Part shown: positions 27,582 to 36,508 of the stretch, one piece after another
Position numbering within the stretch: position 1 is the first letter of the stretch
How the letters are laid out: each line of letters starts with the position of its first letter
DNA from: Marinospirillum minutulum DSM 6287
GTDB taxonomy: Bacteria > Pseudomonadota > Gammaproteobacteria > Pseudomonadales > Halomonadaceae
DNA length: 64,000 nucleotides
Reading direction: 5' to 3'
Assembly: GCF_000422325.1 (NCBI RefSeq)
Contig: NZ_AULO01000008.1
Coordinates: forward strand, 186,001 to 250,000
The notes under the pieces: generated by a model
The model's input: the letters and a program-made list of their open reading frames with translations, nothing else
What the model was told of the DNA's origin: nothing
The model's database searches: none
Program-made: the position numbers and the translations under genes

Positions 27582-28382
27582 ATGAGTGCCTATTACCAAT
27601 TTATTGCTACCGAAACAGCAGCCGATGGTGCTGTAACTAGCACCTACACTTCCACCCACCATGCCCAAGGTGCGTGGAATACTCACGAACAACACATGGC
27701 GCCAGCCAGTGGCATTATTGCAAGGGAACTAGAAAGCTTTCAGCCCCGTGATGACATGCGTATAGGGCGCCTTAGCTTCGATATTTTTGGACTTATTCCT
27801 GCCGGTGACTTCTCCATTACTACCCGTGTGATACGCCCAGGTAGAACAATTGAACTGGTTGAATCAGAGATGCAAGCGCAAGGAAAAACCTGCATAGTTG
27901 CTCGGGCTTGGCGCATGGCTACGCAAACGAGTACTGAAGTAGCGGCTTTAGAAGATAAAACAGTGAACCATCCTGACACCCTCCCTGTATGGAAAGGCAT
28001 TTCTCACTGGCCAGGCGGTTACATCAAAAGCCTTGAAGCCAAGGTAGATGAAAACCACCGTGCTGGTAAAGGCCTAGTCTGGCTAAACACATCAATACAA
28101 ATGGTTGAAAACCAAGCTTCTAGTGACTTTGTTCATTTAATTGGCATGGTTGATACCGCTAACGGTACAGCACCCCGCCAAGGCAGTAATATTACTTGGG
28201 TTTTTCCAAACCTAGACTTACAAATTCACCTTCACCGCTACCCTACTGGTCGATGGCTAGGCCTTGAAGTAGTGCAGCAATACGGAAAGGACGGCATAGG
28301 CTTAACCAGCTCTGTTTTACACGATGAGCAAGGGCCTTTTGGACGCAGTGAGCAGATTTTAACGCTCAGAAAGCTAGGTTAA
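27582..28382 (+). CDS. Acyl-CoA thioesterase-like protein (double hot-dog)
   Basis: A 266-residue protein of the TesB-like thioesterase superfamily with two tandem hot-dog folds. Key pieces: THHAQGAWNTHEQHMAPASG near residue 26, RIGRLSFDIFGLIPAGDFSI near residue 61, and MVDTANGTAPRQGSNITWVF near residue 183, where the Asp and surrounding residues occupy the catalytic region of the family. The C-terminal half ends with a short hot-dog closing SVLHDEQGPFGRSEQIL. Substrate chain length is unknown. It is likely co-transcribed with the preceding gene and ends at a terminator. Confidence 0.78.
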   Translation: MSAYYQFIATETAADGAVTSTYTSTHHAQGAWNTHEQHMAPASGIIARELESFQPRDDMRIGRLSFDIFGLIPAGDFSITTRVIRPGRTIELVESEMQAQGKTCIVARAWRMATQTSTEVAALEDKTVNHPDTLPVWKGISHWPGGYIKSLEAKVDENHRAGKGLVWLNTSIQMVENQASSDFVHLIGMVDTANGTAPRQGSNITWVFPNLDLQIHLHRYPTGRWLGLEVVQQYGKDGIGLTSSVLHDEQGPFGRSEQILTLRKLG

Positions 28383-28396
28383 TGCTTTGGTTCTGC

Positions 28397-28425
28397 TGAG
28401 GAGGGAGAACCCCCTCCTCATTTTT
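28397..28425 (+). terminator. Rho-independent terminator after the thioesterase gene
   Basis: TGAGGAGGG (28397-28405) pairs perfectly with CCCTCCTCA (28412-28420), loop AGAACC, then TTTTT. GC-rich stem and T-run make it convincing for rightward transcription. The receptor gene converges on it. Confidence 0.88.
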
Positions 28426-28438
28426 AGAATTGAATTGA

Positions 28439-30091
28439 CTACTCGTTGGCGCAAACTTTAAATTGCTTACAAAGCTCATCAAGCACCTTGGTTGTACTTT
28501 GAATCTCATGGCTAGCAACCAGTGTTTGACTTGCTTGCGAAGCATTTTCATCTGCTAAGCGAGCGATGCCTTCTATGGTTTCTGCAACCTCTCGAGCAGC
28601 CAAGGCTTGCTCTTGCAAAATTACTTGTATATCTTGCGTAGCCTGTACCACCTTGCTGGTTTCACCTTCAATTTCAGCAACCGACTGACCCGCACGTTCA
28701 GCTTTACTCACCCCTTCACTTACCTGCTGAACACTGGTTTGCATTTCAATGACCGCTTCTTCAGTTCGCTTCTGAATTTGTGCAACCATATCGGATATTT
28801 CTACCGTAGAAGTTGCAGTGCGTTCTGCTAGGTTTCTTACTTCATCTGCAACCACAGCAAAACCACGCCCATGTTCTCCAGCCCTTGCAGCTTCAATTGC
28901 CGCATTTAAAGCTAATAGGTTGGTTTGGTCAGCTATCTCGCGAATGGTAGAAACAATTTTACCTATATTGCCCGACAGCGCTTCTAACTCTTTTACTTTG
29001 GTGGCTGAATTATTAACCGTACCAGCAATGGCACTAATTTCTTGTGAACTTGCATAAACCGCTTCAGCACCTAAACGCGCAACTTCACCCGCTTGGTTAG
29101 AAGCAGCATGTGCAGCTGTAGCACTTTCACCAATTTGATCAACCGATGCACTTAATTCTTCTAGTGCGGCTGCCATATTGGTAGAAGAGTTAGACTGAGA
29201 AGCAGCACCATCAGAAGTAGCCTTACTAGCTGCTAGCATTTCATCAGCAGCATGGTTAAGCGACTTGGTGGATTGCGTCATTTGAAACGCAATTTCTAAA
29301 AGGTGGTTACGCATAATTTGTACGGCATTAAATACACCACCTATTTCATCTGCTTTACCCATAGGTGCAGGGCCAACCAAATTACCCGAGCTTATCTCCA
29401 TAGCAACACTTTTTAAGTAATTCAGCCGCCTTGTTTGTTCACGCATCACTAAATAAAGCCAAATAAGTGCAAGGCTACTCACCGCTACAATAATCGCAAT
29501 CATCGGCAGCATAAGCTGATGCACTTCAGGGTCACTAATTTGTAAGTGAGTGTAACCAATAACCACTAGGGTTGTGATAAAAGACAAGAGCATTGGCAAC
29601 AAGGCTGTAGGAGTTAAGTTTACGCCTTGGTAAAAATGCGAGAAACGTGAATACAAGCCCGTTAGGTGGTAACCACCCGATAACCTATCACGGCTTCCTT
29701 CTCGCATACGCGCATAAAGAGCTGTTGCGTCTTTTATCTCTTGCTCTGTGGCTTTTAAACGCACGCTCATATAGCCACCACTCTTTAAAGGCGTAGCGGT
29801 TGCTTTAACCCAATAGTGATCGCCATTTGCGCGACGGTTTTTAATGATGCCCTGCCAAGCACGACCTTTCTTCAGTGTTGCCCAAAAGTCACGAAAAGCC
29901 TCTTTAGGCATATCTGGGTGACGAATAATATTGTGTGGTTTGCCAATTAACTCAGAACGAGCGAAGCCTGCATACTCAACAAATTCATCGTTAACGTAAA
30001 CAATGTTACCCAAAGCATCGGTATGGGAAATAATGGCGGTATCTGGGCGTACTGGATATTCTTTTTGTGTGACGGGTTGGTTATTTCTCAA
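28439..30091 (-). CDS. Aer-type PAS chemoreceptor (energy taxis)
   Basis: A 550-residue receptor with an N-terminal cytoplasmic PAS domain (about 10-125) of the Aer type: [13 protein letters not shown], then [20 protein letters not shown], the FAD-binding signature, and [15 protein letters not shown]. Two adjacent membrane helices (about 165-215) are followed by a HAMP-like segment and a canonical signalling hairpin with [20 protein letters not shown]. It probably steers movement by redox or oxygen state. Start is TTG 30091, seven bases after AGGAG. It is divergent from ohrR. Confidence 0.9.
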   Translation of the reverse strand: MRNNQPVTQKEYPVRPDTAIISHTDALGNIVYVNDEFVEYAGFARSELIGKPHNIIRHPDMPKEAFRDFWATLKKGRAWQGIIKNRRANGDHYWVKATATPLKSGGYMSVRLKATEQEIKDATALYARMREGSRDRLSGGYHLTGLYSRFSHFYQGVNLTPTALLPMLLSFITTLVVIGYTHLQISDPEVHQLMLPMIAIIVAVSSLALIWLYLVMREQTRRLNYLKSVAMEISSGNLVGPAPMGKADEIGGVFNAVQIMRNHLLEIAFQMTQSTKSLNHAADEMLAASKATSDGAASQSNSSTNMAAALEELSASVDQIGESATAAHAASNQAGEVARLGAEAVYASSQEISAIAGTVNNSATKVKELEALSGNIGKIVSTIREIADQTNLLALNAAIEAARAGEHGRGFAVVADEVRNLAERTATSTVEISDMVAQIQKRTEEAVIEMQTSVQQVSEGVSKAERAGQSVAEIEGETSKVVQATQDIQVILQEQALAAREVAETIEGIARLADENASQASQTLVASHEIQSTTKVLDELCKQFKVCANE

Positions 30092-30209
30092 TTTATAACT
30101 CCTAGAGAGTTTTTATTGTTCGATTCAAATTTCAACACCACTAACTAAAAACTGAAAATCAATCCACTGGACAGAGATACTAGTTGAAGAAATACTAGCG
30201 TGCAAGTAT

Positions 30210-30221
30210 ATTGTATGCAAC
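30210..30221. promoter_or_regulatory. Candidate OhrR site upstream of ohrR
   Basis: ATTG-TATG-CAAC lies 24 bases before the ohrR start. It matches, with one change, the ATTG-N4-CAAT element found three times upstream of ohr. Autoregulation is usual for OhrR. Confidence 0.4.
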
Positions 30222-30245
30222 CTTATTGTTAACGGAAAATTTTTA

Positions 30246-30689
30246 ATGATCGATCCAGAAAAAGAAGCTTATCTAACCTTAGATAACCAGCTTTGCTTTG
30301 TACTCTACAGCACCTCAAATGCTATGGGGAGAAGTTATCAGCCCTTACTAAAAGCTTTAGATTTAACCTACCTGCAATACCTAGTAATGATGGTGTTATG
30401 GGAAGAACAGGTAATAAACGTTAAAGCCTTAGGAAAAAAGCTACATCTCGACTCAGGAACCCTTACCCCCCTACTAAAACGCTTAGAAGCCAAGGGCTAT
30501 GTTAATCGTACCCGTAGCCAAGAAGATGAACGTATTCGGCTTATTTCAGTAACCGAAGCTGGACAGCAGTTAAAAGAACAGGCACAGCACATACCAGAAA
30601 AAATGATGTGCCTTTCTAAAATGGAAGCCGATGAGCTTATTCAGCTGAAAACAATTTGTGAGCGTTTACTAGCAAACCTAACCGACTAA
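30246..30689 (+). CDS. ohrR: Organic-hydroperoxide-sensing MarR-family repressor OhrR (2-Cys type)
   Basis: A 147-residue MarR-family repressor that releases DNA when organic peroxides oxidise its sensor cysteine. The reactive Cys17 lies in DNQLCFVLYSTS, the OhrR signature. Cys122 is 105 residues later, the same separation as C22 and C127 of Xanthomonas OhrR, indicating a two-cysteine mechanism; Cys138 is extra. The winged helix includes LHLDSGTLTPLLKRLEAKGY and RSQEDERIRLISVTEAG. It faces the ohr operon tail to tail with a 15-base gap. Confidence 0.9.
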   Translation: MIDPEKEAYLTLDNQLCFVLYSTSNAMGRSYQPLLKALDLTYLQYLVMMVLWEEQVINVKALGKKLHLDSGTLTPLLKRLEAKGYVNRTRSQEDERIRLISVTEAGQQLKEQAQHIPEKMMCLSKMEADELIQLKTICERLLANLTD

Positions 30690-30704
30690 TCTTTAAGCGT
30701 GGCG

Positions 30705-31793
30705 CTAGTTCACCTTTATAAAAATACCTTTAACCTTGTTAAGCATTTCTCTGGTTAAAGAGGCCATTTTAGGTTTATTGGCTGGGGTAAAGGCAATAGG
30801 TCGGGTAACTTTCATCGCAGCCAAACCAATTCTTGCAGTATAAAAACCTGCACCAATGCCTTGCCCTGCACGGGCGCTTAATGAAGTGGTTATGCCTTGA
30901 AAACCAAATTCGGCTAAAGCATTTTCAGCTAGCAGTTCGGTTGCACCCACAAAAAGCAGTTGGTTTATTACTCGCCTAAATAAACGTAAACGGTTAGGCA
31001 ATGAAGGTCGCACACCATACACCTGCGCCACATCATCAATCATTTTCATTGACCGCCAAAGGCTTAACAGCATGTCTAAGGAAGCCCAAGGACTGATTGC
31101 TACGCCTACACCCGTTTGCATGGCATAGGTAGAAACTCGCCTTGTTGCTTCTTCATCCAGCGGTTTTAAAAAGATTTCATCTAGGTGGTTAATGGCTTCT
31201 TTATCGTTGCTGTAATCTGGCATGGCTTGAATGCAGCGTTCCAAGTGTGCTTCTTGCGGCTTGTTTTTATAAAAGCCACGCAATTCATTTATAAAGCTTT
31301 TTGCCTGACCAAAATCGTTGCCTTCCAGCAGGCGTTCCGCTTTATCTTGCATCGCCACTAGCTTAGAAAGGTTTTCAGTATCTTTTAAATAGCGGTACAC
31401 CAGCCTTAAACCTAATAGCGCAACCCAAGCTAATAAAACACCAAAAACACTGGCAAGAACCCAATGAATGGATAAGGCGTAGTTAAAAGCACGAGCTAGT
31501 TCAAAACCACTTAAAACAACCACCAAGGCTAGGGCGGAATAGAAAAACACCTTTAAACCTTTTAGTGGTAAGGCTTCTAACTTAAATAGTGAAAACTGGG
31601 TAACTTCGGGCAAGCGCTCATTGGCAACTATCGACTCAGGCACACTTTCTGGCACATCCTCGTCAATAACAAAGGTTTTACTTTGGCGGGCTGATTCGCT
31701 AGCTGACTGGTCGCCCTCTATTCTATCTAAGTCGTCTGCTTCATCTAAATCGAAGGTGAAACCGCCCTTTCGCTTATTCTGGGTCATGGGCAT
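30705..31793 (-). CDS. ycjF: YcjF-family (DUF697) inner-membrane protein
   Basis: A 362-residue member of the YcjF/TIGR01620 family with a C-terminal DUF697 domain. The acidic N-terminus (residues 1-65) is cytoplasmic and probably flexible. Two membrane helices lie near 85-105 and 115-135. DUF697 occupies the rest, with SLDMLLSLWRSMKMIDDVAQVYGVRPSLPNRL and a third hydrophobic stretch. In E. coli ycjF follows ycjX and both respond to heat and phage shock. The start overlaps the ycjX stop by 10 bases. Molecular function is not known. Confidence 0.86.
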   Translation of the reverse strand: MPMTQNKRKGGFTFDLDEADDLDRIEGDQSASESARQSKTFVIDEDVPESVPESIVANERLPEVTQFSLFKLEALPLKGLKVFFYSALALVVVLSGFELARAFNYALSIHWVLASVFGVLLAWVALLGLRLVYRYLKDTENLSKLVAMQDKAERLLEGNDFGQAKSFINELRGFYKNKPQEAHLERCIQAMPDYSNDKEAINHLDEIFLKPLDEEATRRVSTYAMQTGVGVAISPWASLDMLLSLWRSMKMIDDVAQVYGVRPSLPNRLRLFRRVINQLLFVGATELLAENALAEFGFQGITTSLSARAGQGIGAGFYTARIGLAAMKVTRPIAFTPANKPKMASLTREMLNKVKGIFIKVN

Positions 31794-33184
31794 TTGTCTC
31801 CAATTAATTCATTTAGCAGGGTATCTAACCTAATATGCGGCAGTGCAGTATTACTGTTATTCGACAAACCTCTAGGTGGTGATAGCTCGGGCAAAACCCA
31901 GCCCTGTAAAGCTTGCCAGTCTTTTTCATCTGGCAGTTTAGACGGCATAACCGGCGGCACATAACCTAAGCGCTTGCCTTCAGGGGTTAAAATTTCTAGC
32001 GCATTATCAATTCGGCTGCTTTCATTACTGGCACGCACCGCAGCAACCGCTTCACAAATCGGGCTAATGCCATCGCTTCTGGCATGTTTGTAAGCACTTC
32101 TTACCACTGCACTTAACAATTGCCTAACGGCTTCGTGTTCTTTAGATAACACCAAATCTATTTTGGTTGCGGCAAAAATTAAACGATCAACCTTAGGGCT
32201 AAAAAGCTGACGTAAGCGGCTTTGGTTACCATAAGAAAAGCTTTGGGTAATGTTGGTTAAGGCTTGGCGCATATCATCTAGGTAAGCAGGGCCGGAATGC
32301 AGGGCGCTTATCACATCAACTAAAACTAGCTGTCTATCTATGCCACTAAAAAAGTCGCTGTAAAAAGGCTCAACCAATTCTTTAATGTAACGCTGATAAC
32401 GCCGCTTACACACCTTGTAATAACTATGTTCGCTGGCTTGTTCTAATTCGCTTTCTTCCCTACCTATGCAAGCCAGCAGGGGAATAAAGTTCACTATATC
32501 CGCATCAGGAAGCTTGCCAGGAATTAAAAACCTGCCGGGTTGAATAAGGCTAAGGCTTTTTTCATCGTTTTTGCAGCGGCTAAGAAACTGCTTATATTGC
32601 TCATTTAACGCCTGAAGTTTTTCTTTATCAACCGGCGCAAAAGGGTCGAGCTGTTTAAATTCATCCAATAATGAACCTAGTAGCTCTAACCTTGGCGAGT
32701 GTAAATACTGGGCACTGCATAAACCGCACCACCTAACAAAACTCATGCCTCTAAGTGGCAGGTCTAAAAGCCATTCACCTGGGTAGTCACGTAGCTCTAT
32801 AAAAAGGCTGTAATTGTCTTTACCTACTAGGCTTTTATGCGACTTTTTTAGCCGCAGCTCAATAAGGCAACCACTGATTTCTGAGGTTGAATCTGGCCAT
32901 TCGGGTTGGGCTGCGGTAATTTTTTGATAACCAGCGGCATAAGGAAACATGGGTAAGTTATCAAGTGGATGCAGCTTAACCCCAAGCAAGCGATCCGCTT
33001 GAATGGGAGGAAAGCCTGCTAGTTTGGCCGTGTCATACTGGCAAAGCTGATTAATAAGACTGGTTATTAAGGTTGTTTTACCACTACGGCTTAGGCCAGT
33101 AATGCCAATGCAAATGTGGCGATCTAAGGCTTTATTAATCGTTTTATTGATATACCTATCAAAGAAAGCGCTTTTATTTTTCAT
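31784..33184 (-). CDS. ycjX: YcjX-family P-loop GTPase-like protein
   Basis: A 466-residue member of the YcjX (DUF463) family of predicted nucleotide-binding proteins. Walker A is [20 protein letters not shown] near residue 28. Family blocks include [18 protein letters not shown] near residue 128, [20 protein letters not shown] near residue 284 and FAATKIDLV near residue 334, which stands in the place of a TKxD guanine motif. It begins 11 bases inside the flavin monooxygenase gene, so it belongs to the ohr transcript. YcjX and YcjF usually act as a pair; the role is unknown. Confidence 0.88.
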   Translation of the reverse strand: MKNKSAFFDRYINKTINKALDRHICIGITGLSRSGKTTLITSLINQLCQYDTAKLAGFPPIQADRLLGVKLHPLDNLPMFPYAAGYQKITAAQPEWPDSTSEISGCLIELRLKKSHKSLVGKDNYSLFIELRDYPGEWLLDLPLRGMSFVRWCGLCSAQYLHSPRLELLGSLLDEFKQLDPFAPVDKEKLQALNEQYKQFLSRCKNDEKSLSLIQPGRFLIPGKLPDADIVNFIPLLACIGREESELEQASEHSYYKVCKRRYQRYIKELVEPFYSDFFSGIDRQLVLVDVISALHSGPAYLDDMRQALTNITQSFSYGNQSRLRQLFSPKVDRLIFAATKIDLVLSKEHEAVRQLLSAVVRSAYKHARSDGISPICEAVAAVRASNESSRIDNALEILTPEGKRLGYVPPVMPSKLPDEKDWQALQGWVLPELSPPRGLSNNSNTALPHIRLDTLLNELIGDKCP

Positions 33185-34181
33185 TTTTAATTTGTTGCAC
33201 TAGGTCAAAGCTACGCAACCTATCTTCAAAATTATACAGGTCACAAGTAAACATTAGCTCATCGGCTTGCGTGTGGTGAAGCAGGGTTTCAAGCTTGTCT
33301 TTAACCGTTGCTGGGCTTCCAACCATTGCCATGCTTAAAAAGTCACTAACCCCCTGTTGTTCCTGCAAGCTCCAAGTTTTATGAATATCCTTAACAGGTG
33401 GGCAGAGGTGCAAGCTTTGACCACGAAATAGTGAAAGAATACGCTGATAGGTTGTGGTGACTAAAAACTCTGCTTGTTCGTCTGTTTCAGCAACAACCAG
33501 TGGAATCCCCAACATAACTTTAGGCTTAGCTAGGGTTGCAGAAGGTTTGAACTCAGCACGGTAAAGCTCTATGGCTTGCATCATAAAACGGGGTGCAAAG
33601 TGGGATGCAAAAGAATAAGGCAAGCCCTTAGCAGCCGCTAACTTAGCACTAAACAAGCTAGAACCCAGTAACCAAATAGGTGCTTGAGTATTCATGCCTG
33701 GCATAGCAATAATTTGCTGACCTGCTTGCTTTGGGCCTAACAAACGCTGTAACTCGGCAACATCTTCTGGAAAGCTACTGGCATCCGTATCTAAGTGACG
33801 ACGTAAAGCCCTAGCTGTTAGCTGGTCTGTGCCTGGCGCTCTACCCAAACCTAAATCAATGCGCTCAGGGTAAAGTGTTGCCAAAGTACCAATTTGTTCA
33901 GCCACTACAAGCGGTGCATGGTTAGGCAGCATAATGCCGCCAGAACCGATGCGAATACGTTCAGTATTGGCAGCTAAATAGCCCATTAAAACCGTAGTAG
34001 CAGAACTGGCAATGGCTTCCATATTGTGATGCTCAGCCACCCAAAAGCGCTTAAAGCCAAGTTGCTCAACATGCTTAGCTGTTAGTAGCGCACGCTTTAA
34101 AGCACCGCTAGGGCTGGTTTCTTGATCAGAAATAGTTGCCAGCTCAAGAACAGAAAAATCAACCGCTTGTAGAAGACTCAT
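33174..34181 (-). CDS. Luciferase-like flavin monooxygenase (MsnO8/YhbW type)
   Basis: A 335-residue FMN-dependent monooxygenase of the bacterial luciferase-like superfamily. The short-chain subgroup is shown by [20 protein letters not shown] at the start, [20 protein letters not shown] near residue 46, [20 protein letters not shown] near residue 75 and the loop [19 protein letters not shown] near residue 113. The substrate is unknown. It lies 17 bases after ohr and overlaps ycjX by 11 bases, so it is the second gene of the hydroperoxide operon. Confidence 0.86.
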   Translation of the reverse strand: MSLLQAVDFSVLELATISDQETSPSGALKRALLTAKHVEQLGFKRFWVAEHHNMEAIASSATTVLMGYLAANTERIRIGSGGIMLPNHAPLVVAEQIGTLATLYPERIDLGLGRAPGTDQLTARALRRHLDTDASSFPEDVAELQRLLGPKQAGQQIIAMPGMNTQAPIWLLGSSLFSAKLAAAKGLPYSFASHFAPRFMMQAIELYRAEFKPSATLAKPKVMLGIPLVVAETDEQAEFLVTTTYQRILSLFRGQSLHLCPPVKDIHKTWSLQEQQGVSDFLSMAMVGSPATVKDKLETLLHHTQADELMFTCDLYNFEDRLRSFDLVQQIKNEK

Positions 34182-34198
34182 TAAATTAACCTAAGTAA

Positions 34199-34621
34199 TT
34201 AAAGTTCAATACCGTTTACCAATAATTGAACATCGATATTACCGCGAACCGCATTAGAGTAAGGACACACCTGATGTGCCGCTTTAACCAATGCATTGGC
34301 TTGCGCTTGATCTAGTTCTAACTCTACAGCTAAGCTTGCTGTTAACGCAAAGCCGCCTTGTTCATTTTGAAAAATACCTACGGTGGCTTTTGTTGGTGCT
34401 GATTTAACTGCCAGCTTTTGCTCACGCGCTAGGTGTAAAATTGCATTAGAAAAACAAGCAGAATAACCCGCAGCAAATAACTGCTCAGGATTGGTTGCCT
34501 CACCGCTACCACCCATTTCTTTAGGGTAGCTTAAAGCTAAAGAAAGTTTACCGTCATCCGTAGCTACCTGACCATTACGCCCAGCCAAAGCAGTTGCTGA
34601 AGTTGTATAAAGTGCTTTCAT
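34199..34621 (-). CDS. ohr: Organic hydroperoxide resistance protein Ohr
   Basis: Thiol peroxidase of the Ohr/OsmC family, reducing lipid and organic hydroperoxides. The 140-residue protein has both catalytic cysteines: Cys56 in FAAGYSACFSNA and Cys119 in HQVCPYSNAVRG, with Arg15 and Glu46 in the expected positions. I use ATG 34621, which follows GAGGTAC and gives the normal family length; a longer frame starting at 34684 adds an unconserved leader that overlaps operator-like sequence. It heads the operon with the flavin monooxygenase, ycjX and ycjF. Confidence 0.94.
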   Translation of the reverse strand: MKALYTTSATALAGRNGQVATDDGKLSLALSYPKEMGGSGEATNPEQLFAAGYSACFSNAILHLAREQKLAVKSAPTKATVGIFQNEQGGFALTASLAVELELDQAQANALVKAAHQVCPYSNAVRGNIDVQLLVNGIEL

Positions 34622-34660
34622 TTTCTGTACCTCGTTAGTTTTTTGATAATCTGAATTTTT

Positions 34661-34687
34661 ATTGCAACCAATTAGATTGCACACAAT
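34661..34687. promoter_or_regulatory. Two tandem candidate OhrR operators before ohr
   Basis: ATTG-CAAC-CAAT (34661-34672) and ATTG-CACA-CAAT (34676-34687) stand side by side 40-66 bases upstream of the ohr start. The repeated ATTG-N4-CAAT layout fits a dimeric MarR-family repressor site. Confidence 0.5.
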
Positions 34688-34733
34688 TAAACACGGGTAG
34701 AGATTAGTCTAAATTCTGCTTAGCCGCAAGAAG

Positions 34734-34745
34734 ATTGTGCACAAT
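34734..34745. promoter_or_regulatory. Third ATTG-N4-CAAT element, a perfect palindrome
   Basis: ATTGTGCACAAT is a perfect 12-base palindrome, 58 bases from the nearest copy. It shares the ATTG-N4-CAAT frame of the two ohr-proximal elements and could be an upstream OhrR site or belong to rightward transcription towards aspA. Confidence 0.4.
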
Positions 34746-35063
34746 TTTTTTCGGTAGAATAAAAAGCCTGGTCAGAGTAAGCAGAGCGAACTTTAAGGGT
34801 AGCGTTTTAATAAAGGTAGCAATGCAAACTCATTACTATAAAAAGTTATGAATGAAAGCAACCAACAAAGAGCGTGTTTTTTTAAAGGCATAAAACACTT
34901 AGATTGTTGCAGAGAAAAATAGCTCTGCTATTATTCAGTGTTTTTATTATTGCAGCCTGCAGTTTTAGAATTTAAAAACCTTTGTAACCACCTAGGTAAA
35001 TACCTTACCGCCGTTTTATTAAACTCCCGAAATAATTTATTAAAGAAGTGAGAGCTGCACTAA
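34746..35063 (+). other. Long aspA upstream region with a large hairpin
   Basis: About 320 bases ahead of aspA without a convincing gene. A two-part hairpin spans 34892-34944: outer arms AAAACACT/AGTGTTTT and inner arms GCAGAG (34909-34914)/CTCTGC (34923-34928). It is followed by TATTATT, so it resembles an attenuator or a leader structure. A 9-codon frame (34822-34851, MQTHYYKKL) after AAGGTAG is possible but unsupported. Confidence 0.35.
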
Positions 35064-36494
35064 ATGAATATCGACGCCTTTCGTACAGAACACGACCTCT
35101 TGGGTGATTTGCCCGTACCTAGAAATGCTTATTACGGCATTCAAACGCTAAGAGCTTTAGACAACTTCAAACTGTCGGGTGTTTCCCTTTCTGAATACCC
35201 TAACTTTGTTAGTGCGCTAGCCATGGTTAAATTGGCTGCGGCCGATGCCAACCATGAGTTAAATTGCCTATCCACAGAAAAGCATACCGCTATTACCAAG
35301 GCTTGCCGCCAGCTAATTGAAGGTAAGCATCATGATCAATTTGTGGTCGATATGATTCAAGGTGGTGCGGGCACATCCACCAACATGAATGCCAATGAAG
35401 TGATTGCCAACCTTGGCTTAGAAAGCATGGGCAAAGACAAGGGCGAGTATCAGTTTTTGCACCCTAATAATGATGTCAATATGGCGCAATCCACTAACGA
35501 TGCCTACCCAACAGCCATTCGCGTGGGATTATTGTTAGGTCAAAATGACTTACACCTTAGTTTAGAAAACCTAATTCAAGCCTTAGCTGCCAAGGGTGAT
35601 GAATTCTCTAGTCTGTTAAAAATGGGACGTACTCAGCTGCAAGATGCTGTTCCCATGACTTTAGGGCAAGAATTCCATGCCTTTGCAAACAACCTACGTG
35701 AAGACCTAGCCTTGTTTAAAAAACTAGATAGCGATTTATTCACACCCGTTAACCTAGGTGGTACAGCCATAGGAACGGGCATTAACGCAGACCCACGTTA
35801 CCAAGGCATAGCCGTTAAACGCCTAGCTGCAATTAGCGGTCATCCAATTACCGCTGCCACCGACCTAGTAGAAGCAACCTCAGACATGGGTTCTTTTGTG
35901 CTCTTTTCTGGTTTGCTTAAGCGCTTAATGACCAAGCTTTCAAAAATCAGCAATGATTTACGCCTGCTATCCAGCGGCCCACGTACTGGCATTAATGAAA
36001 TTAACCTACCGGCGCGTCAGCCAGGTAGTTCTATCATGCCAGGCAAGGTTAACCCAGTCATTCCAGAAGCGGTTAACCAAATTGCTTTTGAAATTATTGG
36101 CCACGACCTTTCTGTTACTATGGCTGCAGAAGCGGGTCAGTTACAGCTCAATGTAATGGAACCCCTAATTGCATGGAAAATGTTTGACTCAGTACGTTTA
36201 GCAACCCGTGGTATGGATATGCTACGTGAGCTATGCATAGAAGGCATAACCGCTAATGAAGCACGTTGCCGTGAACTTATGGAAAATTCCATTGGTATAG
36301 TAACCGCCTTAAACCCCTACATAGGCTACGAAAACTCAAGCCGCATAGCTAAAAAAGCCCTAACAACTGGCTGTGGTGTGCTGGAATTAATTAGAGAAGA
36401 AAACCTGATTGATGAAGAACTACTAGCAGATATTTTAAAGCCAGAACACATGATTGCACCTAGAAGTGTAACCAAAAAAACTGCCAAGCTTTAA
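35064..36494 (+). CDS. aspA: Aspartate ammonia-lyase
   Basis: Converts L-aspartate to fumarate and ammonia in the cytoplasm; used in aspartate catabolism and low-oxygen fumarate supply. The 476-residue protein starts RTEHDLLGDLPVPRNAYYGI, typical of AspA, and contains the fumarase/aspartase signature GSSIMPGKVNPVIPE near residue 317, with the catalytic serine loop, and FLHPNNDVNMAQSTNDAYPT near residue 131. Length matches E. coli AspA (478). It is transcribed alone after a long, structured leader, and converges on the MFS gene. Confidence 0.92.
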   Translation: MNIDAFRTEHDLLGDLPVPRNAYYGIQTLRALDNFKLSGVSLSEYPNFVSALAMVKLAAADANHELNCLSTEKHTAITKACRQLIEGKHHDQFVVDMIQGGAGTSTNMNANEVIANLGLESMGKDKGEYQFLHPNNDVNMAQSTNDAYPTAIRVGLLLGQNDLHLSLENLIQALAAKGDEFSSLLKMGRTQLQDAVPMTLGQEFHAFANNLREDLALFKKLDSDLFTPVNLGGTAIGTGINADPRYQGIAVKRLAAISGHPITAATDLVEATSDMGSFVLFSGLLKRLMTKLSKISNDLRLLSSGPRTGINEINLPARQPGSSIMPGKVNPVIPEAVNQIAFEIIGHDLSVTMAAEAGQLQLNVMEPLIAWKMFDSVRLATRGMDMLRELCIEGITANEARCRELMENSIGIVTALNPYIGYENSSRIAKKALTTGCGVLELIREENLIDEELLADILKPEHMIAPRSVTKKTAKL

Positions 36495-36508
36495 TAAACC
36501 TTTAGTTG

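Noticed and set aside
34622-34684. Extended N-terminus of Ohr
   Set aside because: It would add 21 residues before the conserved MKALYTT start, overlaps operator-like repeats and ignores the good ribosome site at the shorter start.
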